A program made the translations under genes and the position numbers. The notes beneath the pieces were generated by a model, which saw only the letters and a program-made list of their open reading frames with translations, did not search any database and had not been told where the DNA came from. From Acanthopleura granulata (lineage: Eukaryota; Mollusca; Polyplacophora; Chitonida; Chitonidae), in contig JABBOT010000080.1 in assembly GCA_016165875.1 (NCBI GenBank), forward strand, positions 16,774,572-16,838,571: a DNA stretch of 64,000 nt, in the 5' to 3' direction. Positions within the stretch are counted from its first letter, which is position 1; every line of letters begins with the position of its first letter. Of this stretch, positions 1-13,500 are shown in pieces.

Positions 1-342
1 TCTAATTGTACTTTGAAGCGCTTGACTTTCAATCGCGAGGACACAACGAGGTGCCGATTTAAACCTTGCCTTTGGCAGGGCATTTGTAGATTTTGCCGTT
101 TGGCTGAAGCAGAACACCAGAAGCCAACAACAACATGTTCTAAGCCAGTCGACAGGCACAAGCCCAATAACAATTATTATAAGACCATGCCGGATGAAAT
201 GCTGAGTGTTTTATTACCAAACATATGATTTTTCTCCAATAAAATTCTTAGCACAAACAAATACGCGTGCTTTATATTTGAATGAAGCCTTGTTCTCCAA
301 GCCACTGATTCTCCTCGCCAATGAAGCCCTATTCTACACGCC

Positions 343-416
343 TCTGATCCTCCACGCCGCTGATCCTCCACACCGCTGATCCTCCACACCGCTGATCCTC
401 CCCGTCGCTGATCCGG
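343..416. repeat. 16-bp minisatellite, about 4.5 copies
   Basis: Tandem unit CTGATCCTCCACACCG with single-base variants (ACGCCG, CCGTCG), ending in a partial copy. It lies about 85 bases before a larger, unrelated array. No coding meaning is apparent. Confidence 0.85.
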
Positions 417-499
417 CAATGAAGTGGCTGGCTCGAATCGAGCTCTCGCCGATTTCACTGTGGATTTAAAACCCGAGATTCATAAGTTAGTGCCTGACA

Positions 500-1055
500 G
501 CAGTTTACTCCAGGCTCTCCCAAATCATCAGTTACGTGCACCTGGCGAAATGCTGGGTTTACTCCAGGCTCTCTTGATTCATCACTTACATGTATCTGGC
601 GAAATGCTGGGGATTGCTCCAGGCTCTCCCGATTCATCACTTACATGTACTTGGTGAGTTGCTGTTGTTTGTTCCAGGCTCTCCCGAATATTCAGTTACA
701 TGTGCTGGGGGGAAATGTTGGGTTTACTCCAGGCTCTCTCGATTCATTAGTTACATGTACCTGGCGAAATGCTGGGGATTGCTCCATGTTCTCCTGATTC
801 ATCAGTTGGATGTACCTGGCGAAATGCGGGGGTTTACTCCAGGTTTTCAAGAGTACCTGGTGAAATGCGGGGATTTACTCCAGGTTTTCAAGAGTACCTG
901 GCGAAATGCTGGGGATTGCTCCATGTTCTCCTGATTCATCAGTTGGATGTACCTGGCGAAATGCGGGGGTTTACTCCAGGCTTTCAAGAGTACCTGGCGA
1001 AATGCTGGGGTTTGCTACAGGTTCTCCTGATTCATCAGTTGGGTGTACCTGGGAA
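500..1055. repeat. Compound minisatellite, about 55-bp and 40-bp units
   Basis: Two related unit types alternate. The long type runs TTTACTCCAGGCTCTC, then GATTCATCAGTTACATGT, then ACCTGGCGAAATGC. The short type, at about 822-900 and 955-1000, replaces the middle with TTTTCAAGAGT. The alternation of long and short units points to higher-order duplication. The overlapping open frames here are repeat artefacts. Confidence 0.85.
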
Positions 1056-2375
1056 AGTACTGTGGATAACACTGGGCAATCTAGTTTCCTTCACCCATAA
1101 TAAGGTCTATATGAAACACCCTTGAGTACCGCGTTCCACATCAGCATCAAATGATTGAATAACACATACACAGAGTCATACAGCAAAGCTTTAATTCCAT
1201 CCAGTATGATTAGAATGACAATCAGAGTTCAAGCTGATAACTTAAGCGGCTCTAATACATTATATCTATAATGTAATCACCAAAAAACTACTAAAACATT
1301 TCCGGAAAAACAAAAATACATTGGATATGATCTCTTTGGGGCTTTTCTTCAAATACTCGTGAGCCAGAAATCTGTGGGGTAATCTTGATCATTCTCCAGG
1401 ATGTGTGAGAGCAGGATAGGGTTTCTAGTGTTACATGCACATGCATACTACACAGGGTCATATTTGAAAAAAGTCACATCAGTTATCCATTATCCACTGT
1501 TTCAGTATGGAGTTATACACAGTTATCTGTACAACTGTCTTCGGAATTATGGCATGCAGGCACCTAGAATTGTTTAAAGCCCTGCCACACAACCGTGAAT
1601 GTTGCTCCAGATGCCAGTTTCAATTCAACCTGGGTACAAACCACTTCAGTGATATACTCAACTTTCAGTTCAATAAGACTGTATTTTATCCAATAAGCCT
1701 TACTTAGTGTGCTCTCCTAGAGAACAGAATTTCCAGATACGACTTTGAAACTAATAGATTAACACGTTAATAAAATCTATAAACAAAATTGGCAAATCGA
1801 CTTCAAATATTCTCGTTTTTAGTGTCTTTAAAGACAATAATGGCATATTTAAAAAACAGCACTTCCATTACACATGGTCAACCATGTTGCGTCTACTATG
1901 CACCATTCGATTTACCATGTGTTAAAATTAAAACAGCACTATTTTGGAAGTTTTACATGTAGTATGTTATAACAAATATTAATATCAAGTTGTCTTTTTA
2001 ATCAAAGATAATACTACATGTTGAAAAGAAAGCTCAACAGAGTCACATGGCATAACTGCTTGCTTACCGCTTGCCTTTTAACTTCTTGCATGCATTGTAC
2101 ACTTTTACATGACAAATTACAGATTACTGGCCTCAGCAATGCAGTTACTGTCAAACACACAAACTATTTCAAATGACTACATGATGAAATGTTTCAACAT
2201 TTCGACCACTACAAGTTTCAGTGGAATACTGGCTGTTACTTTCAACAGTGTTTCCACAAAATCCTGACACTCAAGACTTGAACCTGCAACCTCCAACACA
2301 CTGGCATAGGTGACTCTTGTATAACGGCAAACCATATGCCTTCAGGTCACAAGCACAGTAAGAGATTCTTTACAC
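1056..2375. other. Unique AT-rich sequence, no feature seen
   Basis: No open frame with recognisable protein, no repeat structure and no RNA gene was seen between the two minisatellites on either side. Confidence 0.5.
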
Positions 2376-3350
2376 AATTCTTCACAGTTATGCCTCACCA
2401 CAAAAACAAAGCCCTACACGTCAGAACTGTCAAAAAACTGACAGTTATATCTCACTACACTGGCACAGTTACACCTCAGCACACTGTCACACTTTATCTC
2501 AGTACACTGGCTCAGTTATACACCAGCAGACTGTTACAGTCATATCTCAGTGTACTGGCACACTTATATATCAGTACATTTGCACAGTTACAGTTATGCC
2601 TCAGTACACTGTCACAGTTATGCCTCAGTACATTGGCACAGTTATACCTCAGTACATTGGCACAGTTATACCTCAGCACACTGGCACAGTTATACCTCAG
2701 CGCACTGACACAGTTATACCTCAGTACATTGGCACAGTTATGCCTCAGTACAATGGCCCAGTTATGCCTCAGTACATTGGCCCAGTTATACCTCAGTACA
2801 TTGGCACAGTTATACCTCAGTACATTGGCACAGTTATGCCTCAGTACACTGGCCCAGTTATGCCTCAGTACATTGGCACAGTTATACCTCAGTACATTGG
2901 CACAGTTATACCTCAGTACACCGGCACAGTTACACCTCAGTGCACTGGCACAGTTACACCTCAGTACACTAGCGCTGTTATACCTCAGTACAGTGGGACA
3001 GTTATACCTAAGCACATTGGCACAGGTATACCTTCATACACTGGTGCAGTTATATTTCAGCATACATGTAATAGTGCCATTATGCCTCACCACACTAACA
3101 CAGTTATACCTCAGTACAATGGCACAGTTATATCTCAGCACACTGGTACAGTTACACCTCAAAACATTGGCAGAGTTATGCCTCACTAAACTAGCAAAGT
3201 TATGCCTCAGTACACTGGCAGAGTTATGCCTCAGTAAACTGGCACAGTTATGCCTCTGCACACTGGTACAGCTATGCATCAGAATACAGGCACAGTTATA
3301 TCTCAGTATAGTGTCAAAATCATACATAAGTATATTGGTGCAATTATGCC
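2376..3350. repeat. 24-bp minisatellite, about 40 copies
   Basis: Unit CAGTTATACCTCAGTACATT plus GGCA, degenerate at both ends and cleanest at about 2585-2960. Because 24 is a multiple of three, long frames stay open on both strands; the plus-strand one reads roughly QLYLSTLA per unit. The open frames start inside flanking unique sequence, with no promoter, splice or homology support, so I do not call a gene. Confidence 0.92.
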
Positions 3351-4220
3351 TTTAGCACATCTGCATGCAAGTATCGCAATCCTGCAGGTCACCAGAAGAG
3401 TGTAATGTGATAGAGGACGGTATCTCTTTTTCCTAAACACTTCATTAGGAGCGATACATGCATTAACACAAGTTTTTCACAGAAATACATGTATTAACAC
3501 GGATGCAATCAAGCCAATTAAATTCTTAAAGTGGATTCCACAAGGTCAGTTTGAACTCATTTTTGGAACCTTGAACCTTAAAATTGACAAAGTATAATGA
3601 GGTTTAATGCCATTATAAACCTGGCAAAATTTGAATTTTGCTGGTCTTAAACTATGCACTAAATTGGGTGGAGACATTTTCACATACACATGTTTCTCAA
3701 CAATCACTTTATGGAATTGACTCCAGTGTTTGGGTAATGACTTGTCTTGTCCAGAGTCCAAATGCACATATGACTTGTAGCTTTAAGCTCACAAGAATCA
3801 CAGACTTGAGCAAAAACAGATGTACAAATCACAAGTGACTGCAGACGGCCACAAAATACATGTATCTGGAACAGTCTTCAGGTCATTTCTTTACAGTACA
3901 TATCTCGGTAGGAATCCTTAATCATACTGTAAGTTGTGCTAAAAGTGTTCACCACTTTACATCTGGACAAATATCCTTCTATGCATCAGACAGAATGCAC
4001 ATTTGTTTTCTTGTTGTTTAGAAACTGTTAATCTTATTATTTCATAATCTTCACAAAACACGCCATTATTTTAGTAATAATAGTAAAATAACCTTGTGAT
4101 AAGGAAAAAATTGCATTGTAGCATTTACGTTTAACATTTTCTTTAATACTGATTTTATTATGCCAAAAAATACTAAAATCCATATTAAGGTTATAGGTGG
4201 AAATCAAATGGTCTAGTTAA
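3351..4220. other. Unique AT-rich sequence, no feature seen
   Basis: Short spurious frames only, with no repeat or RNA structure recognised. Confidence 0.5.
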
Positions 4221-4340
4221 TTCATTTGTTTAATAATATTTGATTGGCTTTTTGAAGCTGTGCTCAAGAATTTTTTTCACTTATGACAGTTTTATTGGTA
4301 AAGGAAACCGAATGGGCCCCACGCAAGCTACCGGCCTTTC
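4221..4340 (-). mobile_element. Diverged SINE 3' fragment
   Basis: It reads TTTGATTGGCTTTTTGAAGC, then GTGCTCAAGAATTTTTTTCACTTATGACAG in weakened form, then AAAGGAAACCG. This is the same order as the tail half of the younger SINEs at 51.8 and 61.4 kb (minus orientation). No head and no target-site duplication is visible, so it is an old fragment. The call rests on about 100 bases of imperfect match. Confidence 0.6.
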
Positions 4341-7123
4341 AAGTACACATACTTGATGAGCGTTATAGCATATGACTCACTCTAACAATGCTTAATACTG
4401 TCAATGGTACATGTATCAGTAGTACATGCACATGTAAGTGAATGACTGGCATGTCATTATAAATACACTGCTGCCTATCACAGATTCCTTTTGCCTTTTC
4501 TGGTGAATGAAAACCTTACGTAAAAGAGTTAATAGTAACAAGTACCTTTCTTTGGCAAGGACACAATTGTACTGATGAGACTTTTCAATGCTTGCAGTCA
4601 ATGTCAATGATCACTGTAACAAAACTCACTTGTTACTCATAAGAGTAACAAAAGAAACTTAAGAGTAACAGAAAGCTAACTACGTTGTGCTCACAGCGTG
4701 TGACTTGTCGTATCGACTTGCAGATTCAACAAGTCAGAAGGAAAACAGAATAAACTGCAATCCATATGCTGCATTCACATGCTGTGATTTGTCCAATTCC
4801 ACAAATTATATGAAATAGAGTTTGTCCTCGTTTCATTTGACTAACTGCACCTCAACTTGGTGATATGACAAATCCCACTGTTTCAACATGGCATTATTAG
4901 TTTTTATTAAATTAGCACCAGGCCTACATACTCATCAAAAATGTTGTCCAGGTAGGCAGGTAATATATGGTCCACATGGCTACCTGAAGTTAATGCACAT
5001 CCTTTATTGTCAAAAAGCCAAAGCAAATATCCTGAACCTAGCTGCTGTAAGAAGCCACAGGTGGATGTCGCTGAAGCTATTCACTGCCATGCCCCTGTTC
5101 ACTGGTGTCCCATCGTATCGCCAGGAATGCATTCCTGACAATACATTTCCTCTCGTCACCGTTTACCTGTCACACTGTGACTGCTAGTTTTTTCACCTGT
5201 GCTTGACAGCATCATTCAGCCTTCAACTGACAGGTTCTCTGATGATTTAGATTATATGTGGACTCAAGTCCAGACCAGCCCAAAAGTCCCACAAATGTTG
5301 TATGGGCCTTAATTAATTCTATGAACAATGAACCAATTCAATACCCATGCTTGACAAATCTGTCTTTTCTCTAAAAACTAGAGCTGTAATCTGTTTCAGT
5401 TCACTAAAGGAGTTTATACATGTATTAGCATCACCTAAAGTTAATTAATACACCAATGTTCAACCATATGTCAATCATGCTACTGTTTTTTTTCTAGTGT
5501 TTAATATAATGGATCATATGACTTATTTGTGTGCTTTTATCTCAGGTTCATTATTTCATCTAACCCTTTGTGGTAATGGGCTGCTCAAGCAAGCAGCAAG
5601 ATTACTTTACACACCAGCTAAGTAATATTTTCAGATCATTTTTACCTTCTGAAAGAGCACAAAAAGCTGCCAAATTCAACCCTAATATAGCCCTAAAATT
5701 ATAGTTTTTGTCCCCAGTCAGAAACTAAGGGGCAAAACACAGTGTTCAGAGTTTTAACTGTAAGAGCTGGTGTTTTGTTTTTGTAAATAATCATGTAATA
5801 CTATAAACTTGACAAAATGAACAGTCCAATAATACTTCAAGGAAGTTACCAGCAAATCAGTAACATGCAGTATAAATAGAGAACCCAGTGACATAAAATA
5901 CAAATTCGTCTGCTGTCTCTGTTGCTAAGAAGAATCTGTTGCTAGGTTATATAAAAAACATGCTTTCCACTTTGAAGAAGATATGGTTTGAGACTTTGAT
6001 ATAAAGACTCTGATATAAAGCCCTTGATAAATCAGTGACCAATCTGATGAACCATAGCTTTATTTCTCAATGCAAATGAATGTTAACACCATAGTGAATT
6101 TGATGATTTCTTACTAACGATAGGCACATAAACTGATATTCAGTAGATAACTGACATTCAACTTATTTCATTTGGCTAAAGTTTTATGCTACTCACTGTT
6201 TTGTCTGTCTATAAACTAACAATGTAAGTGAATAATGAGCTCTTGTCCTACCTTACTTGAGGATAATTATGACATCTCCCTATACAGTTTTAACTAAACC
6301 GTTTAAGTGTTACCTATTATCAGGTGGGTTAACCTGCCAGCTATAAGCCACTATGTGATTAGTTCTACCAAGACAGTGCTGGGCAAAGCTGGTGTCTGAC
6401 ACAAATGGGGATGTTGAATGCATTTGTAAAGAGAGCTAACAAACAGAACAAGGGCTGTGAGGAGTTTGAAAAAAGTACTGGTTCATCTGGGACGTCCGCC
6501 TTACACGAACGTCATGCTCACTGAACAGGGTCGTAAATAGCCAGAGACACTAGTTATTTACTGTTTTCCACAAAACAGCTATCATTTGAAAGTTTCAAAT
6601 TTGGATAACGAGAATCGAGTAGCTTTTATGTCTTATAACAGTAATTTCTTTTCCTTTAATAATAACGGACTATGTGCCTTTCTGTAAAGTCACTGGGTTG
6701 ATTCTTAAAACCAAATTCAATTATACTGATATACAATAAAAGGCAAACTGAGATAAATTTAGCTCTTCACCTTAACTTGCAGAACAGGGATTAAACCAGA
6801 ACATTATCACTACAAAAACAAATCACAAATTTTAAACAAACATCACATATCCACTATATATTACTGAGGAATACCTTACGAATTGACAAACATCATGTTA
6901 TATGTACACAGTAACAATGTGATGGAACACATAATGCCAAACAATCGATTTTAGTGTCTTAAGTCCTAAGACAATTACGCTACCAATTAAAAATGGCTGT
7001 CAGAGGACCTGTCATCACATGATGAAGCTTTGCGTATTTTGTAGCACTTTGTGCTTTAGGCCTCATCACTTACAAAAGCAATTTCCCACTGTGTATTACA
7101 CTTCACTAGAAATCAAATCTTAG

Positions 7124-7156
<33 letters not shown>

Positions 7157-7259
7157 CATATACATGTATGTACAATAACTGCATTTCAGTGATGGGCATT
7201 GTTAATCTTCGAGAGCTATAGCTACATCTCACAGAGCCACTGAACAAAACTCGAATCAC
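4341..7259. other. Region immediately 3' of the stop codon; probable 3' UTR and downstream sequence
   Basis: AT-rich sequence without a convincing coding segment on either strand. On the gene's strand an AATAAA hexamer occurs at 6064-6059, but a U/GU-rich downstream element is not distinctive, so the transcript end cannot be placed. A (TA)n run lies at 7124-7151, only about 110 bases past the stop. Confidence 0.4.
7124..7151. repeat. (TA)n microsatellite
   Basis: About 14 uninterrupted TA dinucleotides about 110 bases past the stop codon of the zinc-finger gene. On the transcript it would lie in the 3' UTR. Confidence 0.95.
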
Positions 7260-7540
7260 TTATGTAAAATCGGCCGAATCCAAGTAACTACGTTGCAGAG
7301 AGCAGGAGGACTTGTGTCTTTTGCTGTCGATATGCTGAGCGAACTGGCCTTCGGCATTAAGCATTACATTACAGGTGGAGCAGTAATACTTGCCGCTGGG
7401 CGTGCGGTAGTTTGAGAAATCTCGTCGTGACTTTTTGGCCGGGCTGGGTTGGTACCACGAGTTGGAGTCAGCGGCTCCTTGCTGATACTCAACTCTTGGA
7501 GGGTCGTATCTTATTCCGGGTGGCAAACCATTGCCATCAC
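7260..7540 (-). CDS. ZNF385: ZNF385-like terminal coding exon with zinc finger 4 and stop
   Basis: 281 bases, residues 403-494, then TAA at 7262-7260. The acceptor is GGTTTTGTTTTAG| (AG at 7542-7541), and the first two bases, GT, complete the Gly codon left by the upstream exon. It contains a linker with PPRVEY, the basic KKSRR (437-441) and finger 4: YYCSTCNVMLNAEGQFAQH, Cys 455/458, His 471/477. The context fits the last vertebrate ZNF385 finger (FHCEICxVxVNSExQLKQHISSRRHK type). The composition is clearly more GC-rich than the flanks. A candidate polyadenylation hexamer on this strand lies at 6064-6059, about 1.2 kb past the stop, but its use is a guess. Confidence 0.93.
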
Positions 7541-10500
7541 CTAAAACAAAACCAGAACAATGACAGTTAAGTCATCTCCACTGATGATAACAAGAATTAA
7601 AATTGAATAATAAATTTTAGATAACCAAATTTTAACTTGGCCTTTGCCTATGTGATAATCTATATATCAAAATTATTATTTCACTATAATCATGCATTAA
7701 AAGTCTTCTGGAAATCAGCTCGTTCACCGGAATGACTTCCTCCTATGACTCCCCAATCCAAGAACCAACACCCCATGCTGACATGTTCACAGACAAAAGC
7801 CAGTCAATACCTGGAAAGCTGTCTAAAGCACATGTAACTCGGTGAGAAAAATTGAACTGTAACAGATTCCTTTAGTAATTCACACTTAAAACAACTTTAC
7901 ATCTGAGAGATGCCCCCTTATAGGGCTATGAAAACCTTATTCCATATATGAAAGTCACTATTCGTGAACACCTTAATACACATCTAAAACTTGGTCTGTT
8001 GTAGCCTACGAACAAATTATTCCACATCTGAAAGGCAAAATTAGGTAGCCGTACGACCGCTTTGTTTTACATATGACAAATACCCTTTTGTAGTCCTACG
8101 AACTCATCTTTCCACACCTGAAAAGCATGTCGTCCTGTAACCTAAAGACTTGTTAAAGTATTTAACCAAAGAAACACTTAAACTAGAAAAATTTTCCGAG
8201 ATAATTTGTGCAACATGAAACACCAAAGCTAGAGGAATGTCCAAGGTAATTATTTAAGAGAAATGAGTCAACATTAAGGGTTGGTAGCTTTATCATCCGA
8301 CTGACAGACAACATAAACACCACAGAAAAAGCACGCATATAGATTCACGTCGGAAGGATGGTTCTCCATAAAACATCAGTATTATACTTTATAGAAGGCT
8401 TCCTTGAGCATTCTGTCTCACCTGAAGATTAGCTTATTTCATGGGACATATTTTGCTTCATTCTGATTAATTCATCCACCCTACAGAGGCCACTTGAGTT
8501 TCGCAAGCCACTTCTGGATTCTCAAAGTGCATGTTTTAAAGAGAAGATGCACCATGTTGAAATTTGAAAACTTTCTGAGATCATACACCAAATTGCCTCG
8601 AGCCACCAGACTTGCAGTAGGGATGGATAACACATAGATGGCATCTTTATTTCAGTAAAGTATTTTTTGTAACAGCTACTAGGACAGGGGAAATTGACAT
8701 CTGACCGTGCTTGGTCACCTAGCATGAAACACAGCCACTCTGTCTGGGCTGTGACGTAACTATTCCAAATGCTGAACACTCTTGTCACTTGAGACTGTAG
8801 TAAGCTGACAGAGTTGTGTTTATAACTTAAGCACACATGTAAATTAATAATATGAAATGCCAAAGAAACTTACTCCTGCTACAACACACTGTTCTGGAAA
8901 TGTTTTACAGTGGTGTTCATCCATGTACTTGTTATAATTAAAACATATGATAACAAAACTTTGTGCTGTCTCTATGTTATTACATGTTACACTGACAGAC
9001 AACTCAGAACATTTATGTCACAGCTTATAAACAGCTGATATCACCTAGATTGCTAACTGGTCAATCCTTCATAAGCTTCAAGGCATGGTCGCCTTCAGAT
9101 CCCCAGTTGGCAGCACAATACTCCACACTTCAAACGAAGGTAATTCAGCAACGAATTTATACAATTTCCAACAAGTTTTTACATTCAAGACAGAATTTGA
9201 TTATCTTTTAAATGAACAGTACCTCAGTCATGGGCTGTCTTTTACTTTAACAACATCATTAGCCCTGTCATAATCGCAACTGCCACCATCTCTGTAATAA
9301 TGGTCACTTGGGATATCCTGTATCTTGTAATAATGGTCACTTGGGATATCCTGTATCTGGTCACATGAGACCGTCAGCATTCTCTGTCCTGAAGCACTAA
9401 TAATGTACGCTCTTAGAATTATAGATATAGTGTAGGTATCAATGTTTAAAACCCTATGGGGAGAGACCCTGACTAACAGAGCCGCTGCCCACATCTGTCG
9501 GCCAAGCAGACTTGTTTTACGCCTCCACATCACACCCGACAATGTCTAGACACCAAGTTCCATCTCACACCTTTCACATCAATACTGTCAAATTTTGATG
9601 CAGACAATCAAATTCCGTCCCGGGTGGCCACTAGCTGGTTGGGGCAGAGCACTGGACAGAGGGAGGATTACTCTTGTTAATCCTGGTGAAGACGAAGAAT
9701 GGTCAGTGGGCTTGTCTAGTGAGCAGATCCCACAACCGAGGGGGGTGGGGGGAGGAGGACAGGCTCAGTATTACCTCTTGAGCCTACATGTACTAGCTGG
9801 CTACATTATGTCACAGTTCTCGAGGTGCCAAGTTAGAACGAGACCTCCACAGCTTTGATACGTGAATTGTTATACGTGAATTGTTATACACAGGACACTT
9901 GAACACCAAGCATTCTGAAAGTGTTCTTCGGGCTTAATGTGGCGAAAACAGGAACACAAATATCATAAAATCATCTATTCTCCAAAAAACATTTGCAAAT
10001 TTTCAATCAAAAATCTTTAAGGGTAATGAAATAAGCAAGGTTTGTGCTGGCACAGATATCCTGGTTATTTTGATGCACAATTTTTCCCAAATACCCACAA
10101 AAGTTTAGGATGAGCATTATGAAGAATACCACCATTCTGCATCTTGCAACTGGTCAAGTAGAACCCTTCATTTTCTTTGGTTTTACATGAGCAATTTTCA
10201 ACACCTGTGGCCCTCATTTTAAAATTAACAACACAGGCTAACTGAAAATCATTATTTTTTAACCACATGTAAATCAGTTAGATTTTACCACTAACTTTGT
10301 TTAATATGCTCATCTTGTTTTGTGCCCTGGAGTTGCTGTTTTTACTAAACCTACAATGTCATCTCCCTCACCTTTATCCTCTGAGTCATTGGCCTATTGA
10401 TGTACAATCCATACCCACTTTATAGTAATGCGAAGGCTAGAGAACACTCCTGCAATTGATACTTTATACCCAATGCTTCAGGAGAGAGGTCTATTAAAAG

Positions 10501-13500
10501 GGAGACAATTAAATGAAAGAGGCACAGTCTTATCAGGCAGAAATAGAGCTGAATGGCTGGAGGCTCTGTGACTGGTAGGTTATAGAGAAACTGCTCAATA
10601 AAACTGTCGCATTAAGAATCGATAAGACAGACGCAAAACAAAAGAAAAAGAACAGGGTTCTACTTCGGCAAGACACAGATGGGTCATAAAAAATAATGAA
10701 CTGCATAAAAATACCATTTCTTTCCAATTTTATTGATGTTTTCCTTCCAATATCTTTGTATGTTGGAAAAAATGGTCAGCGATAATGCGTTATCTATAAA
10801 GGCAATCTTATCTGCTCTTCTGCTTCAGAACACATTACTCCAAATCACAAGCTCGGGAACTATTTTTGTCTCCTGTGTTCCAGCTCTGGAATGTTTTCAA
10901 CAGTAAAGATCATATTCCGACACTCCTCCACAGCCAACAAACAGATCTTGTTCCTCTAGTTGTAACCTCAAGTACTCTTTACACGTACAACAATATAAGC
11001 TTTCCTCATCTTTTCCTAGTGACATAGTTTTTCTGTCAGAAAACACTTGTATTCTACAAGATGTTTCTTGAGGTTTGAGGTCTGGTGTTCTGCTTGAACA
11101 ATTCACCTCATCCTATTTTCCAAAGGAATAGCAACTAGTAGAGGCTTTTTAAAAAGAAAAATATGAAAATAGCAAGTTAACCAACTGTAAAGTTAACAAC
11201 AATCAAAGTAATGTACAATATATAGAGGACATTCCACAGAACACTGAACACCTGTAACATCTATGACATATGAATGTACCACCTGACTAAACTTGCATTA
11301 GGACACCATTCTGCAGAGCTCATGCTGCAACTTCATCAAACAAAATGTTTCTTTTTGGACGTCAAGGCACCTGGGTGAGAAATACCAAAATGTAATAACA
11401 ATTGTGACAGTTAGCTGCCATACTGCTTTTATCAGTGAAGGAAATCTTTACATTTCACCTCTCAGTAAATAATAAAGTCATGGCAGTTCGGGCCCAAATT
11501 GACTTGACTGTTGTCCTCTTGCACTACAGAAGTAATACATTATCAGTGTGCGCCCACAAAGCATCAGCATAAATGCAGGAATGAACAACTGACTACACAG
11601 CTTGGACCCGAATTTACCTTTGGTTGGGGCAGGCTCCATCCCCATAGCTTTCCTTTGGTATCAAAGGGCTGAGTCCTTCAAACAAGCTTCACGTTAAACA
11701 ATCTCTTTAAACAGTTTCAGTGTAAGATTCCAAAATCTGTAATTAATACTTTTCTCTTGAATTTGTACATGTATCAGGTATGGGCGTGGGTTTTACTAAG
11801 TATGTAATGTACTTCACATTTCATTGTCATTCCATATGTTAACCTGTTTTTGTAATTCTTCAGTAAATATCTTACATAACAAAAGATGAACTGCTTTCAT
11901 AGCTATCACTGTAACATCTACATGTAAATGTAGCTCTCAGATCTACTACCTGACTAAGTCAAATAGGCTTAAGTAACACAAACACTCAGAAAGAGAAAGG
12001 CTCTCTGTCAATAAACAATCCAAGTACTTTTCCAGACATCTATCACAAAAGGGGGCCTCCAGCTGGTTAGCGCACTACAGCATCGCAATGAAGCAGGAGT
12101 CTCCCACAAATGCGGTCACTGTGAGTTCAAGACCAGCTCATGCTTGTTTCCTCTCTGGACATATGTGGGAAGGTCCGCCGGCGACCTGCGGATGGCCATG
12201 GCTTTCCCCTGGGCTGTGTCCGGTTTCCTCCTACCATAATGCTGGTTGCCGTCACATAAGTGAAATACTCTTGAGTAGAGGGTAAAACACCAATCAAATG
12301 AATAAATACATAAATCAATCACCTTAAAAATTTTATACTTGTGAAACACGTCCTCTGATAAGAGTCTAGCTCTTGGCCTGACTTCCTGACAGCAAATGTT
12401 ATCTGACAGATACTGTGTGTTAATATTTTGCTGGCTTAGCTAAGGCTGTTTATTGTTTTGTACAATGTCTGTTTCCTGCCCATCTGTTCTCCATTACCCT
12501 TCCTCCACCATCAACCACTTGACATCCCTCTTTGACATTTGGGAAGAAACTCTGATGTTGCGGTAGAATTCTACAACAAACATCTCCCTTAGGGTAACAA
12601 TGTAAAGTTCGGGACAGATCCAAGTCATGACCATAAAGAAACCCTCAAATGGCACAGCAGCCTGCAAACATTATTGGTGTTCATTTTCACAGTCATGATA
12701 TTTGTTGTTCAAAAGAGCCAAGCAGATACTGTATTGACTAGTAAATGCATAGCTGAACATTTACTTAATAACTGAACAATACACAGTCCCTCAACTGCAC
12801 ATCAATCACTTGTACATGTAAGTTACATTTCAACCTCTGAGTCTCGCACACAATTTTCTAGATCCCCTTCCTTCTAATGTGTTAGGGCCTTGGTGACAAC
12901 AGACAGCGCTTGCTGCTCTCTTGTGCAATGTTACATGAAGTTCACTGGAGAGTTTTTCCACCAATATGAAATACACGTATGTCACATGTGGAAATGTTGC
13001 CAAAGTCTCTGTGGCATATTCTGGGCACTTCGTTTCCTTCATCCAAAATACTCTGGCAAGCCATCTTTAAAGTGAAAAAAAAAATTCTTGAGTACTGCAT
13101 TAAAGCAATAATTTTAGTTACTTGATCAAGATATATACCTGTATATCTTAAAACTCTGAGACTCCAAATATCCTTGTAGACATTAATCCCCTAATTTACA
13201 CAGAGACATCACACCCAAGATGAAACTGACCACAACTTCTACTGAACTGATTAACCCCTTCCCCCCCCCCATCCCCTAAAGAACAAAACTGTGTTGGTTT
13301 TGATTACCAGTATACCAATTGGGATCTATCTGATTTTCCCAGCATTTGTGCAGGACATAACAAAAGGCCTACATGTACATCAGAGAAGGTGTGTACACAC
13401 AAATTACAAAGTAATTTTAGGAGCACATATATTCTTTATTTAATGGTGGGTCTCTTTATCAAAACCAGCGAAGTTCTCCAAGTGTGCTCTGGAATGATTC

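Noticed and set aside
2336..3355. 339-codon open frame
   Set aside because: It follows from the 24-bp tandem repeat; antisense and other frames are open too, and no splice, start context or homology support exists.
12051..12140. Possible standalone tRNA gene (A and B boxes)
   Set aside because: It is the head of a SINE: it continues into the central domain and tail, and no complete tRNA cloverleaf is kept.
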